64,000 nt of DNA from Candidatus Saccharimonadota bacterium (lineage in GTDB: Bacteria; Patescibacteriota; Saccharimonadia; Saccharimonadales; UBA4665), in assembly GCA_028289125.1 (NCBI GenBank), contig JAQGGZ010000005.1, positions 62,001 to 126,000 on the forward strand, read 5' to 3'. Position numbers and translations under genes: made by a program. Under the pieces are notes generated by a model. The model made no database searches. It saw only the letters and a program-made list of their open reading frames with translations, and was not told where the DNA came from. Positions 25,990 to 36,496 of this stretch are shown piece after piece (positions within the stretch are counted from its first letter, which is position 1; the number at the start of each line of letters is the position of its first letter).

Positions 25990-27951
25990 CTATTTGTACG
26001 ATACGCCGTAATGCTTGTAGCCCGACGGCAAGTACTGATTGAGTGTCGCATCAGTCGGGACGGGGCCGGTACTACTGTGTTTGGCGGCCAAGGTGCTGGT
26101 CGGGGTACCATCGGCGCTGACGTAGGTGCTGCCGGAAAGACTCGTAGCTTCGAGCCCGCTGACGCCGGTGCTTGATGCCAATGACGTGGCCCAGGCACTT
26201 GGGCTGGTGTAGCCAAGCGAAATGGCTTCAATGATCGTCGTATTGCTGTTGTTGACGTATACGTTGCCACTGATAGCGGTCTTTGGAATACCACGGCTTG
26301 TATTGGCGGCGTGAATGACCGAACTGATCGTCACGTTCGCCGTTGCGTTTTTGCCGGTGGTACAAAATGAGACGACTTTCGTGCAGTAATTGTTTCCAGT
26401 CGGGTACGCGATGATGTTGTTCTGCATCAGGTCGAGGCGTGGAATCCAGTCTATAGTTCCGATGTACGATCTGACGCTGTCGCGGTCGCTGCTATACGAA
26501 CCGCTACAGACAGGCTTGGCGGGGTTCGCACATCCTGCGATAGAGCGGGGGTCGGTGTAAATGCCCAGGGGCGCAGCGCCACCGACGATGGTATTGTTGA
26601 CCAGCTTAAGACCCGACGAACCTGACAGGCGGACGCCGTGGTTGGTCCCCGTCGACTGGACATAGTTGTTTACCAAGTACAGATTGTCGGAAATCTCAAA
26701 GAATATACCGCTCCCGACGTTGTTCTTGATGACATTGTTGGCCACCTGGACGTTGTAATTGCTCTGATCGAACCAAAGTCCCGGGCCATTGTTATTGTAA
26801 ATGTAGCTGTTAAGCACCTTCGTATTACGTGTGCGACTGGTCTTTATGGTGCCGGACTGTGGTGCATTGGCGAATTCACTGTAGGGGTTCATTCCGGTCG
26901 CTTTATACCCGTCGACAGTGAGGTTATCAGTGTATGTCGCTACGACCCCCATCCAGTTCGAGTTGGTAACGGTCACATGATCCATAGTCGAATTCTGATT
27001 TATGTCGCTATTCCCGAGGTAAGATACGGCGATGAACGCGCTGTCAGCGATTTTTACCTGACGAAGCACGGAATTATCAGCAGTAGCTGCGAATTTCACG
27101 ACGCCGTAGTCAGCCCCGCTGTTCGAGTACCGCTGGATTGATAGGCCACGGATCATCGTGTTGGCCGAATTGATCGTGATAAAAGACCGGAGCCTTGAAG
27201 TGGCAATATTAGCTTTGGCAGCGTCGGCCGCCGTCAGATAAATTTTCTTGTTGGTTTGATCGACGAAGAACTTGTTGGTCGTAACACCCGCTTTCGTGCT
27301 GACCTGCTGAATTTCGGTACCGCCGATCCATGCTTGGTCGGGGTATTTACCTACGCCGTCACCGTTAAGCCCTTGGCCGGTCGTGAACGTAATCCCGCTT
27401 CCGTCCGTAACCGGAATCGGGACATAACTCGTGTATTTATAATTGCCACTGGTCGTCCAAGCGGTGGTTACCGGCGCGGAACCGTCGAACGTGGGGGTTT
27501 CGCCGGGGTACGCGGTAATGGTCAGTGATTTGGCGGCGGGCACGATGATGTCGCCTTCGTAGTAGGTTCCTCCCCTTATCACTATGCTGTCACCGCTGGT
27601 AGCGGCTGCGATTGCTTTTGACAGTGTGGCAAATGGGGCCGCCGACGTGCCTTTTCCAGTCGTGTCACTGCCAGATGGCGCGACGTATCGTAGTGTCCCT
27701 TTCAGCCCTGTTAGGCTGGTCGATATCGGTAGACTTGCTCCGGCGCTGGCCGTTGAACTGATCGTCGGTGCGCTCGCGACCGTAGCGGCGTGCGAGCCCC
27801 GTAATAAATATGAACCGATGCCGGCGAAGACCAGTACGAATAAGCCGGCGAATAATTGTGGCGCCCATCGCCGTAGTGGGGAAAAAGTAGTTCTGTCAGA
27901 TACAAATACGGTTGGCTTTGTGAATTTTGAGTTTTTGTTTTGCAGGGCCAT
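25990..27951 (-). CDS. Secreted right-handed beta-helix surface protein
   Basis: About 653 aa. Cytoplasmic basic start, TM/signal helix (~32-52, LFAGLFVLVFAGIGSYLL), then a Ser/Thr/Ala-rich linker and a pectin-lyase-like domain: TLRYVAPSGSDTTGKGT, PFATLSKAIAAATSGDSIVIRGGTYYE (in part), and a ladder of NNxI/NNVI coils (VANNVIKNN, LVNNYVQS, LKLVNNTIVGG, LMQNNIIAY). Such proteins bind or cleave polysaccharides; no catalytic set can be named. ATG 27951 is chosen; the longer TTG frame would begin inside the regulatory hairpin. Confidence 0.82.
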   Translation of the reverse strand: MALQNKNSKFTKPTVFVSDRTTFSPLRRWAPQLFAGLFVLVFAGIGSYLLRGSHAATVASAPTISSTASAGASLPISTSLTGLKGTLRYVAPSGSDTTGKGTSAAPFATLSKAIAAATSGDSIVIRGGTYYEGDIIVPAAKSLTITAYPGETPTFDGSAPVTTAWTTSGNYKYTSYVPIPVTDGSGITFTTGQGLNGDGVGKYPDQAWIGGTEIQQVSTKAGVTTNKFFVDQTNKKIYLTAADAAKANIATSRLRSFITINSANTMIRGLSIQRYSNSGADYGVVKFAATADNSVLRQVKIADSAFIAVSYLGNSDINQNSTMDHVTVTNSNWMGVVATYTDNLTVDGYKATGMNPYSEFANAPQSGTIKTSRTRNTKVLNSYIYNNNGPGLWFDQSNYNVQVANNVIKNNVGSGIFFEISDNLYLVNNYVQSTGTNHGVRLSGSSGLKLVNNTIVGGAAPLGIYTDPRSIAGCANPAKPVCSGSYSSDRDSVRSYIGTIDWIPRLDLMQNNIIAYPTGNNYCTKVVSFCTTGKNATANVTISSVIHAANTSRGIPKTAISGNVYVNNSNTTIIEAISLGYTSPSAWATSLASSTGVSGLEATSLSGSTYVSADGTPTSTLAAKHSSTGPVPTDATLNQYLPSGYKHYGVSYK

Positions 27952-27976
27952 GAAGGTACCTTTGATTAGTACCTTC
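27952..27976 (-). promoter_or_regulatory. Hairpin covering the ribosome site of the beta-helix gene
   Basis: GAAGGTAC...GTACCTTC forms an 8-bp stem with a 9-nt loop that ends at the start codon. The AAGG that could serve as ribosome site is inside the stem, so folding should lower initiation. Confidence 0.55.
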
Positions 27977-28039
27977 AAAATAGCACGAGCGGTATATTTT
28001 ACCTAGCTTCGAGGGTTCGTCAACGTATGAACTACTGTG

Positions 28040-28279
28040 TTACTTGTTGAGAGCGGCATCGATCTTGGCACGGTCAAAGCCGACGATGATCTCGCCGTTG
28101 ATGTCGATGACGGGAATGCCCATCTGGCCGGACTTCTGGACGGACTCCTGCAGGAATGTCGGGTCGCTGTCGACATCCTTGTCGACGTAAGCGACGTGGA
28201 GCTTGTCGAAGTATTGCTTGGCGGCGTGACAAAACGCGCACCAGGTGGCTGAGTAAACGGTGATTTGAGGCGTATTCAT
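28040..28279 (-). CDS. Glutaredoxin-like protein
   Basis: 79 aa. Thioredoxin fold with CAFC redox site (VYSATWCAFCHAAKQYF), cis-Pro in GIPVIDING, and GFD near the end. This is the size and pattern of NrdH/mycoredoxin-type glutaredoxins. It could reduce a ribonucleotide reductase or peroxidase; that is inference. TATACT ends 6 nt before the ATG, and the promoter is divergent from that of the ATP synthase operon. Confidence 0.88.
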   Translation of the reverse strand: MNTPQITVYSATWCAFCHAAKQYFDKLHVAYVDKDVDSDPTFLQESVQKSGQMGIPVIDINGEIIVGFDRAKIDAALNK

Positions 28280-28297
28280 ATATAAAGTATAGCACGG

Positions 28298-28326
28298 TTG
28301 CACCTCGCTGCCACCCCTTGTATACT
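28298..28326 (+). promoter_or_regulatory. Promoter of the ATP synthase operon
   Basis: TTGCAC (28298-28303), 17-bp spacer, TATACT (28321-28326), then 10 nt to the ATG at 28337. Predicted 5' UTR is only a few nucleotides. Confidence 0.75.
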
Positions 28327-28336
28327 AAGAGCAAAC

Positions 28337-28591
28337 ATGACAAAAGATAAGGCAACCACACCACCTGCAGTTCGCAAGTCGGGCGATTTTAACGTCATGA
28401 TTGAGCTGGCTGATACCACTTGGCGGATGGCCGTACCGGTCGTCATCTTGGCGGGTATCGGTCTGGTTATCGATAAGGCAATCGGCACCGCCCCGCTAGT
28501 CACGTTGCTGGGCACGGCCATCGGCTTTTATTTTGCCGCCTTGCTTGTTCGTCAACAGCTACGGCGTGGCCGGAAAGGAACTGACAAATGA
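28337..28591 (+). CDS. atpI: AtpI/AtpZ-like ATP synthase accessory membrane protein
   Basis: 84 aa. Two TM helices (MAVPVVILAGIGLVIDKAIG; LVTLLGTAIGFYFAALLV) with a basic end, at the head of the atp operon: size and position of AtpI/AtpZ, which help c-ring assembly or Mg uptake. Start ATG 28337 sits 10 nt after a TATACT box; the longer open frame would include the promoter. Its stop overlaps atpB by 4 bp. Confidence 0.8.
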   Translation: MTKDKATTPPAVRKSGDFNVMIELADTTWRMAVPVVILAGIGLVIDKAIGTAPLVTLLGTAIGFYFAALLVRQQLRRGRKGTDK

Positions 28592-29427
28592 CCAACCTAT
28601 ACTTTGCTGCCGCTGAACCGCCACACATCAGCCTCGGGCCTGAGACCCTCGGGCACATCGGCCCACTGGCTATTACAAACAGCATGGTGCTCGGAAGCAT
28701 CGCGACGACGGCTATGTTCGCCTGGCTGTATTTCACCGCCCGTGCCATCAAACGCGGCTCCACCAGCCGAAACAGTACGTTCCTTATGATGATCTTTGAG
28801 TACTTCCACGATCTGACCGTCGATGTCATCGGGGACAAGAAGATTGCCCGCAAGGTATTGCCACTGGCGATTACCATCTTCTTTTTCTTCTTGATCAACA
28901 ACTGGGTAGCCCTGTTCCCATTCTTGAACGCGGTTACCTGGAACGGTCAATCTTTGGTCCGTGGTGCTGCCGCCGACCTGAATATGACGTTAGCAGTCGC
29001 CGTCATCTCGATCGTGACGGCGCAGGTATGGGCCTTTAAGCGTCGTGGAGTCATGGGCGCCCTGCACCGCTACTTTACGAATCCTTTCAAGGATCCGTTG
29101 CATTTCTTCATCGGTATCCTGGAAATCATTGGCGAAATCTCGCGCACGGCGGCCTTGGCGCTCCGAATGTTCGGAAACGTCTTTGGCGGTGAGGTGCTGC
29201 TGGGTGTCATCGCTTTCCTGACCAGTTATGGCGGTATAGTCGCGCTACCGGTCTTTTATGGACTGGAACTTTTCGTCGGTGCCGTCCAGGCCTACGTTTT
29301 CTACATGTTGACCATTGCTTTCATTAGTTTGGGCCTGCCGGAAGGTAAGCATCCGACAGCGGACGACCCGGAGCCGATCAGCGATGATCACTCCAAGCGT
29401 CCGGCGGTCGATGCTTACGCTCATTGA
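28588..29427 (+). CDS. atpB: ATP synthase F0 subunit a
   Basis: 279 aa. Five or six TM helices. The essential Arg lies in AALALRMFGNVFGGEVL, with VGAVQAYVFYMLTIAFISLG at the end. It forms the proton half-channels against the c-ring. Translationally coupled to atpI. Confidence 0.96.
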   Translation: MTNLYFAAAEPPHISLGPETLGHIGPLAITNSMVLGSIATTAMFAWLYFTARAIKRGSTSRNSTFLMMIFEYFHDLTVDVIGDKKIARKVLPLAITIFFFFLINNWVALFPFLNAVTWNGQSLVRGAAADLNMTLAVAVISIVTAQVWAFKRRGVMGALHRYFTNPFKDPLHFFIGILEIIGEISRTAALALRMFGNVFGGEVLLGVIAFLTSYGGIVALPVFYGLELFVGAVQAYVFYMLTIAFISLGLPEGKHPTADDPEPISDDHSKRPAVDAYAH

Positions 29428-29492
29428 CCTTCGGTCATCTTCGGTAAGTATGGTATAAAGATATAAGTTAATTATTAAGGAGTAATAGAAAA

Positions 29493-29708
29493 ATGAATGA
29501 CATCGCATTTGGTTTGACCTACGCTATCGGTGCTGGTTTATGTGGTATCGGTCTTGGTATGATCGGCGCTGGCGCCGTCCAGGCAGCTGGCCGTAACCCG
29601 GAAGCCCTCGGTGATATCCGTACCCTGATGATCCTGGCTATGGCCTTCGTCGACGCCTTGGCTATCATCGGTTTGGTCGTTGCATTAATCGTTAAGTTCG
29701 TACAGTAG
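29493..29708 (+). CDS. atpE: ATP synthase F0 subunit c
   Basis: 71 aa. Hairpin of two TM helices with the polar loop AAGRNPEALGD. The ion-binding carboxylate in helix 2 is Asp (MAFVDALAIIGLV) rather than the more common Glu, and the helix-1 Gln typical of sodium rings is absent, so proton coupling is expected. AAGGAG is 11 nt before the ATG. The 65-bp gap before it is the longest in the operon and AT-rich, perhaps with an internal promoter. Confidence 0.96.
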   Translation: MNDIAFGLTYAIGAGLCGIGLGMIGAGAVQAAGRNPEALGDIRTLMILAMAFVDALAIIGLVVALIVKFVQ

Positions 29709-29720
29709 GCGGTAATCAGC

Positions 29721-30251
29721 GTGTATTTGTTCGCAGCAGCAGAAGCAAGCAGTAATGGCGGCCTGATCGATGCCCTCGGTATCAAAGGCCAGCTTTTCCT
29801 TGTCCAAGGTATTGCCTTCCTGATCCTGGTCGGCTTGCTGGGGAAATTCGTCTGGCCGGTATTGATCAAGGCAATCGATGCTCGCCGCAGTGCCATCGAA
29901 GCTGGTTTAGAAGAAGCGAAGCAATCACGCGAAGCGCTTGATAAGGCCAACGAAAAAGCCGACAAGCTGTTAGCGGCCGCCCGCAAGGACGCCGACGCGG
30001 TTATCTCGCGTGGGCAGCAGGAAGCCGCCGGCGTCATCGCAGAAGCTGAAGCCAAGGCGAAAGTCCGGGCTGAACGCCTCGTGGCCGACGCTCACAAGCA
30101 GCTCGAGGCTGACATTGCGAAGGCCCGTCGTGACCTTAAGAAGGATACTGCCGAACTGGTCGCCAGCGCGACCGAACGCATCATCCACGAAAAACTTGAT
30201 GACAAGAAAGACGCTTCTCTGATCGAGCGCAGCCTTAGCGGAGCCAGCTGA
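29721..30251 (+). CDS. atpF: ATP synthase F0 subunit b
   Basis: 176 aa. One TM helix (~24-46) followed by a long charged coiled coil (residues ~55-165), ending ERIIHEKLDDKKDASLIERSL. It forms the peripheral stalk. The start is GTG 29721. Its stop shares a base with the atpH start (TGATG). Confidence 0.93.
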   Translation: MYLFAAAEASSNGGLIDALGIKGQLFLVQGIAFLILVGLLGKFVWPVLIKAIDARRSAIEAGLEEAKQSREALDKANEKADKLLAAARKDADAVISRGQQEAAGVIAEAEAKAKVRAERLVADAHKQLEADIAKARRDLKKDTAELVASATERIIHEKLDDKKDASLIERSLSGAS

Positions 30252-30643
30252 TGAAAGCTTCCCGTCGTCTCGTTGCAGAAACGATCGCTGCCAGGATTCT
30301 GGCTGAGCCGAAGCAGTCCGCCAAATGGATGCAGATAGCCGCCGCTTACCTGCTTGAGACCAAGCAGGCCGACCGATCGGAACTCTTCCTGAATGATCTG
30401 GCCCATGAACTAGTAGCCCAAGGCGGTCCGTTATCGGCTGAAGTGGTCAGCGCCCGGCCCTTGACCGCTGAGGTCATGTCCGACCTGGAATCGTATCTTA
30501 AAAGCGCCACTGGTGCCACAGAAATCGACGTCCAAGTCAGCCACGACCCCAGCTTATTAGGTGGCTTCGTCGCCCGCACACCCGACGGCGAGATTGACAA
30601 GAGTGTGCACCATCAACTAAGCCAATTGCGCGGTATCGCCTGA
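30251..30643 (+). CDS. atpH: ATP synthase F1 subunit delta, short form
   Basis: 130 aa, compared with about 175-180 in most bacteria. The C-terminal OSCP signature is present ([26 protein letters not shown]). The N-terminal six-helix domain appears reduced. Position between atpF and atpA confirms identity. Confidence 0.88.
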   Translation: MKASRRLVAETIAARILAEPKQSAKWMQIAAAYLLETKQADRSELFLNDLAHELVAQGGPLSAEVVSARPLTAEVMSDLESYLKSATGATEIDVQVSHDPSLLGGFVARTPDGEIDKSVHHQLSQLRGIA

Positions 30644-30653
30644 AAGGAATAAT

Positions 30654-32195
30654 ATGAGTGATTTAGCAGTCCACCAACTCAGTAAAGAACTACAAGACGC
30701 CATTGCCAACCTGCGCGAAGACAACGGTCTGACCGATTCAGGTATCGTTACCCGCGTTGGTGACGGTGTGGCCTGGATTTACGGCCTCCGTAACGCCGGA
30801 TTCAGTGAAGTCGTAGAAATCGAAGGTCTCGACGGTACGCCCGTCACGGCTTTCGTCCTGAACTTATTAGAAGATGAAATCGGCGCCGTCCTTCTAGGTG
30901 ACGACGCCCAGGTCCAGGCCGGCACTCGTGTTACCTTGACCGGCCGTATCCTTGACGTTCCGGTTGGTCCTGAACTGCTTGGCCGTGTCGTCGACCCGCT
31001 TGGTCGCCCGCTGGACGGCCAAGGCCCGGTCGTATCGAAAGAACGTGGTGCTATTGAGCGTAATGCTCCTGGCGTCATGGCTCGTAAATCCGTCCACGAA
31101 CCGCTTATGACCGGTATTATGGCAATCGATACCTTGATCCCTGTCGGTCGCGGTCAGCGTGAGCTGATCATCGGTGACCGCCAGACCGGTAAGACGGCTA
31201 TCGCCATCGACACCATGATTAACCAGTCCCGCCAGCAGACCGGTGTCGTCAACATCTACGTTGCTATCGGCCAGAAGTCTTCCAAAGTTGCTGCCCTGGT
31301 TGAGCGTCTGAAGCGCGAAGGTGTGCTCGAACAGTCCATCATCGTGGCTACCAGCCCGGCTGACCCGGCTGCCCTGCTATACCTGGCTCCATACGCCGGT
31401 GCTGCCATGGGTGAATACTTCCGCGACAACGGTCAGCACGGCTTGATCATTTACGATGACCTGTCCAAGCACGCTGTCGCTTACCGCCAGATGTCCCTGT
31501 TGCTCCGCCGCCCACCGGGTCGCGAAGCGTACCCTGGTGACGTCTTCTATCTGCACTCCCGTCTTCTCGAGCGGGCTGCCAAACTGAATGACGAACTCGG
31601 TGGCGGTTCTTTGACTGCCCTGCCGATCATCGAAACTCAGGCTAACGATATCTCCGCTTACATTCCGACCAACGTCATCTCGATTACCGACGGTCAGATC
31701 TTCCTTGAAACCAACCTGTTCTATCAGGGTATCCGCCCAGCTATCTCGGTCGGTACGTCCGTCTCCCGTGTCGGTGGTGCCGCCCAGACCAAAGCCGTTA
31801 AGAGCGTTGCCGGGTCGTTGAAGCTGGAACTTGCCCAGTACCGCGAACTGGCGTCATTCGCCCAGTTCGGTAGTGATCTGGACGAAGAAACCAAGTCACG
31901 TATCGACCGCGGTCAACGTCTGACTGAAATGCTGAAGCAAAAGCAGTATTCGCCACTCAGCGCGGCTGAAATGGTCGTCTCACTGACCGCTATCAACAGC
32001 GGTGCCTTCAACAAGGTTCCTGTCGAAAAAATCAAGGATGCCCAGGCCGAACTACTCAGTGACGTCGAGAAGCATCACAAGGCGCTCGTGAAGCACCTGA
32101 ACGATGGCAACAAGCCTGAAGAGAAAGACACCAAGGCCCTGACTGAATTAGCTACCAAGGTTGCCGCATCATACGCAAAGGCGGAAGGCAAATAG
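30654..32195 (+). CDS. atpA: ATP synthase F1 subunit alpha
   Basis: 513 aa. Walker [14 protein letters not shown], Walker [23 protein letters not shown] and the Arg finger segment [29 protein letters not shown] precedes the ATG. Confidence 0.98.
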   Translation: MSDLAVHQLSKELQDAIANLREDNGLTDSGIVTRVGDGVAWIYGLRNAGFSEVVEIEGLDGTPVTAFVLNLLEDEIGAVLLGDDAQVQAGTRVTLTGRILDVPVGPELLGRVVDPLGRPLDGQGPVVSKERGAIERNAPGVMARKSVHEPLMTGIMAIDTLIPVGRGQRELIIGDRQTGKTAIAIDTMINQSRQQTGVVNIYVAIGQKSSKVAALVERLKREGVLEQSIIVATSPADPAALLYLAPYAGAAMGEYFRDNGQHGLIIYDDLSKHAVAYRQMSLLLRRPPGREAYPGDVFYLHSRLLERAAKLNDELGGGSLTALPIIETQANDISAYIPTNVISITDGQIFLETNLFYQGIRPAISVGTSVSRVGGAAQTKAVKSVAGSLKLELAQYRELASFAQFGSDLDEETKSRIDRGQRLTEMLKQKQYSPLSAAEMVVSLTAINSGAFNKVPVEKIKDAQAELLSDVEKHHKALVKHLNDGNKPEEKDTKALTELATKVAASYAKAEGK

Positions 32196-32198
32196 CCG

Positions 32199-33067
32199 AT
32201 GCCATCCCGTCAACAGATTAAAAGCCGCATCCGGTCGGTGACCAGCACCAAGCAGATTACCCGGGCGATGCAACTGGTCTCGGCCAGTAAGCTCCGCCGC
32301 GCCCAGGAAGCCGTGCAAGGTCCCCGTACCTATGCCGAGGTGGCCCGCGAAATGCTGACCCACTTGCGCGAGGTAGCCAAAAGCGAGGGTGGCCACGAGC
32401 TGTTCCGTGTCCGTCCGGTCAAGTCCCGGCTGATCATCGCGATCGCCAGTGACCGGAGCCTGGCCGGCGCCTATAACGCCAACATCTTCCGGGCCGTCGT
32501 CCAGCAACTGAGCGATGACCGCAAAGCCGGCGTCAAGACTTCCGTCATCACGATCGGTCGTCAGGTCGCCCGCAGCGTGGCGCGTCTGAAAGATGTCGAA
32601 GCGGCCGGTGTTTATACCGACTTACCCGACAAGCCTGAAACGGTCAGCCTGCGACCGATACTGTTGTCTGCCTTTGAGAAGTTTACGTCGGGCGAAGTCG
32701 ATGATGTAACGATCATCTATACCCAGTTCAAATCGACGGTCACTCAGCAGGTCACCTCACAGCGTATCCTGCCGGCCGGCTTTACCGATGTTGCGCTTGA
32801 TAAAGAGGTCAAGACTGCCGAGATCGAACCGAGCGTCGAAGAGCTGATCGATGTTACCGTCGTACGTTTCCTAGAAGCTCAGCTGTATCAGGCATATCTT
32901 GAGGCTGCGGCCAGCGAACACGCCATCCGCATGCTTGCCATGAAGAACGCCACTGATAACGCCAGCGACATCATCGAAGACCTGACGCTTGAATTCAACA
33001 ACGCCCGTCAGGCTGCGATTACGCAGGAACTGTCGGAAATCAGTGCCGGTGTGGAGGCATTATCATA

Positions 33068-33068
<1 letters not shown>
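32199..33068 (+). CDS. atpG: ATP synthase F1 subunit gamma
   Basis: 289 aa. Conserved ends: QIKSRIRSVTSTKQITRAMQLVSASKLRRAQ (in part) and AIRMLAMKNATDNASDIIEDL...NNARQAAITQELSEI. It is the central rotor shaft. Its stop overlaps the next small ORF by one base (TAATG). Confidence 0.97.
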
Positions 33069-34617
<1,549 letters not shown>

Positions 34618-34686
34618 GGTACGTAACCGTTTTCCTTCAGGCCCCAGAGGGGAAACCTTCAGGAAAAGGTCACATACCTTACGCGC
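34618..34686 (+). other. Imperfect inverted repeat after atpD
   Basis: Directly after the stop: AAGGTA... and ...TACCTT at the two ends, then ACC-G-TTTTCCT pairing with AGGAAAAGGT, and CCCC-AGA-GGGG at the tip. This makes a long bulged hairpin, followed by a separate terminator. It could protect the mRNA 3' end or be a processing site. Confidence 0.4.
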
Positions 34687-34713
34687 AAAAAAACGCCCCA
34701 CGGGGCGTTTTTT
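34687..34713 (+). terminator. Terminator 1 of the atp operon
   Basis: 12-bp stem AAAAAACGCCCC / GGGGCGTTTTTT with a 2-nt loop. Confidence 0.9.
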
Positions 34714-34718
34714 ATTGC

Positions 34719-34780
34719 AGTAAAAAGACCCTGTTTCGAGAGTTTCCCTTCTGGAACTTGAGAAATAGGGTCTTTTTACT
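34719..34780. terminator. Second long hairpin after atpD
   Basis: 14-bp stem AGTAAAAAGACCCT (34719-34732) / AGGGTCTTTTTACT (34767-34780). The symmetric A and T tracts make it usable in both directions. Confidence 0.75.
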
Positions 34781-34853
34781 CAATGTGAAGTAGATTACAG
34801 CAACGTTTATAGCTACGGTATATAGTGTTTTTCATAACATAAGGAGACTAAAT

Positions 34854-35111
34854 ATGGGAATACTAGCATGGATCATAATCGGTGGTTTGGCTGGCTGGAT
34901 TGCCAGCATGATTATCGGTAACAACGCAGAACAAGGTGTCGTCGGCAACATCGTCGTCGGTATCATCGGTGCTTTGCTGGGCGGTTTCTTGTCAGGACTG
35001 ATCCTGAATCGTGACACCCTAACCGGCTTTAACTTCACGACTTTGATCGTGGCGATATTGGGTGCTACCATTTTCTTATGGGTACTCCGCAAGGTCACGC
35101 ACAAAGTCTGA
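34854..35111 (+). CDS. GlsB/YeaQ/YmgE-family membrane protein
   Basis: 85 aa with three TM helices and Gly-rich packing motifs (IIGGLAGWIASMIIG, GIIGALLGGFLSG). This is the transglycosylase-associated/GlsB family, usually induced by stress; the biochemical role is not known. AAGGAG lies 7 nt before the ATG; TATAGC/TATATAGT boxes lie upstream after the atp terminators, so it is its own unit. Confidence 0.88.
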   Translation: MGILAWIIIGGLAGWIASMIIGNNAEQGVVGNIVVGIIGALLGGFLSGLILNRDTLTGFNFTTLIVAILGATIFLWVLRKVTHKV

Positions 35112-35130
35112 AGCCGACGGACAATGTCTC

Positions 35131-35160
35131 AACAGCGCTGCTATACGCGGCGCTGTTTTG
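35131..35160. terminator. Terminator between glsB-like gene and mscL
   Basis: AACAGCGC (35131-35138) / GCGCTGTT (35150-35157) with a following T-rich tract on the plus strand; it overlaps the 3' end of the convergent mscL. Confidence 0.7.
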
Positions 35161-35581
35161 TTTTGTGGGCAGTATTGTCAAACACCACTGTACAAAACGC
35201 GCAGCGCTTCGCCGCTAGGGGCACTTCACTGAGACATTCCGGACATTTCTTCGTCGTCGGCTCGGCGGTGGGTTCGTCTTTGCGTTTGCTAAGGGCAACC
35301 AGTTTGTTGACCGGAGTTACAACTAGGAAGAAGACGATCGCGGCGACGATCAGGAAGTTAATCACTGCATTGATGAAGTCGCCGTATAAGAAGTGGCTAC
35401 CCCGGAACGTAAAGAATGCTTCGCCAAATTTGGTTTGTGAATAGAGTGCCCCGATCAAGGGCGTGATGAAGTCTTTTACTAATGATTGGACGATGGCACT
35501 AAAGGCCGCACCGATCACGACAGCGACAGCTAAATCGACGACGTTACCGCGTAAAATGAATTTCTTGAAATCTTTTAACAT
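35141..35581 (-). CDS. mscL: Large-conductance mechanosensitive channel with zinc ribbon
   Basis: 146 aa. MscL core: FILRGNVVDLAVAVVIGAAFSAIVQSLVKDFITPLIG (in part) as the pore helix, second TM FLIVAAIVFFLVVTPVNKL. The C-terminus adds a zinc ribbon CPEC...CAFC (residues ~113-132), a fusion found in many Patescibacteria. It releases solutes on osmotic downshock. TACAAT ends 7 nt before the ATG. Confidence 0.95.
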   Translation of the reverse strand: MLKDFKKFILRGNVVDLAVAVVIGAAFSAIVQSLVKDFITPLIGALYSQTKFGEAFFTFRGSHFLYGDFINAVINFLIVAAIVFFLVVTPVNKLVALSKRKDEPTAEPTTKKCPECLSEVPLAAKRCAFCTVVFDNTAHKTKQRRV

Positions 35582-35625
35582 GCGTCCTATTGTACCCTAT
35601 CCCTGTTATACGGTACAATTGACGG

Positions 35626-36054
35626 ATGAACGTGCAACTTATCACTCTTAACGGCATGGCCTATGACGATGCGGCTCACGCAGTCATCTTACCGACCATG
35701 GCTGGCGAAATCACCGTCCTCGGCCATCACGAGCCTCTTATGAGCGCTTTAAAGCCTGGTGTCATCACCATTCGCCGTGACGCTAACGATGCTGATTCCA
35801 AACTGCAACAGTACGCTACTTATGGCGGCGTGGTTGAAATCGCCCACGATACCGTACGGGTATTAGTCGATGAAGCCGATTATGGCGATGAAATCAATGA
35901 ACAAGAAGCTATCGCTGCCCGCCAAGAGGCTGAGCGGCTCAAAGCCAGCGCCAAAAATCAGCAGGAGATGGAACACGCCCAGTCGATGATGGATCGTCAT
36001 GCCGTCCGCGTCCGAGTGGCCGAAATCCGCCGTAGCAACCGCCGCCGCAGTTAG
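35626..36054 (+). CDS. atpC: ATP synthase F1 subunit epsilon (displaced)
   Basis: 142 aa. N-terminal beta sandwich (VQLITLNGMAYDDAAHAVILPTMAGEITVLGHHEPLMSALKPG, in part) and a C-terminal helical pair rich in Glu/Arg (INEQEAIAARQEAERLKAS). It lies 1.0 kb from atpD, behind two terminators, a stress protein and mscL, with its own promoter: TTGTAC-18-TACAAT ending 6 nt before the ATG. Its dose can therefore be set apart from the rest of the enzyme. Confidence 0.9.
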   Translation: MNVQLITLNGMAYDDAAHAVILPTMAGEITVLGHHEPLMSALKPGVITIRRDANDADSKLQQYATYGGVVEIAHDTVRVLVDEADYGDEINEQEAIAARQEAERLKASAKNQQEMEHAQSMMDRHAVRVRVAEIRRSNRRRS

Positions 36055-36055
36055 A

Positions 36056-36496
36056 TCAGATGTATTCGACCGATGGTATGATGTCATGCCTCAGCTGTTG
36101 AAGCTGTGCCGTACTGACTTTACGAATAATCGGCGGTGACGCCGGGCTTTCTGCCTGTAGTCGCGTCAAGGTGATGCGCTGCTCAATCGTCAGAACTGCG
36201 GTGGTTACAAACAAGCCGACTTGCTTGGTGTGCGTCAGATAACTGGTCAGCTCAGCACCTAAGTACGGTATCAAAATAGCTTCCGCTTCCGCCGCGCCTG
36301 ATTGGCTGACGATGATGCTGTCGAGCCGACCAGCCCAGTGCGAGTCGAACATGAATGCGACGAAACGGTCGGGGGTTATCGCGTAGGTATCCATAATCGG
36401 CTGGTCGTAGTTCCGAAAGGTTGCCACACCAAGATTACCGTCAAGATGGTATTCAATACCTATAGATATGGTGTCTCGCGCGATGTTCCCTGCCAT
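36056..36496 (-). CDS. Hypothetical protein
   Basis: 146 aa from ATG 36496; not recognised. Mixed alpha/beta, soluble, with a hydrophobic strand pair (IVSQSGAAEAEAILIPYLG; VGLFVTTAVLTIEQRI). ATG 36496 is preferred over the longer frame because TATACT ends 7 nt before it. It is 1 bp from the convergent atpC. Confidence 0.55.
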   Translation of the reverse strand: MAGNIARDTISIGIEYHLDGNLGVATFRNYDQPIMDTYAITPDRFVAFMFDSHWAGRLDSIIVSQSGAAEAEAILIPYLGAELTSYLTHTKQVGLFVTTAVLTIEQRITLTRLQAESPASPPIIRKVSTAQLQQLRHDIIPSVEYI

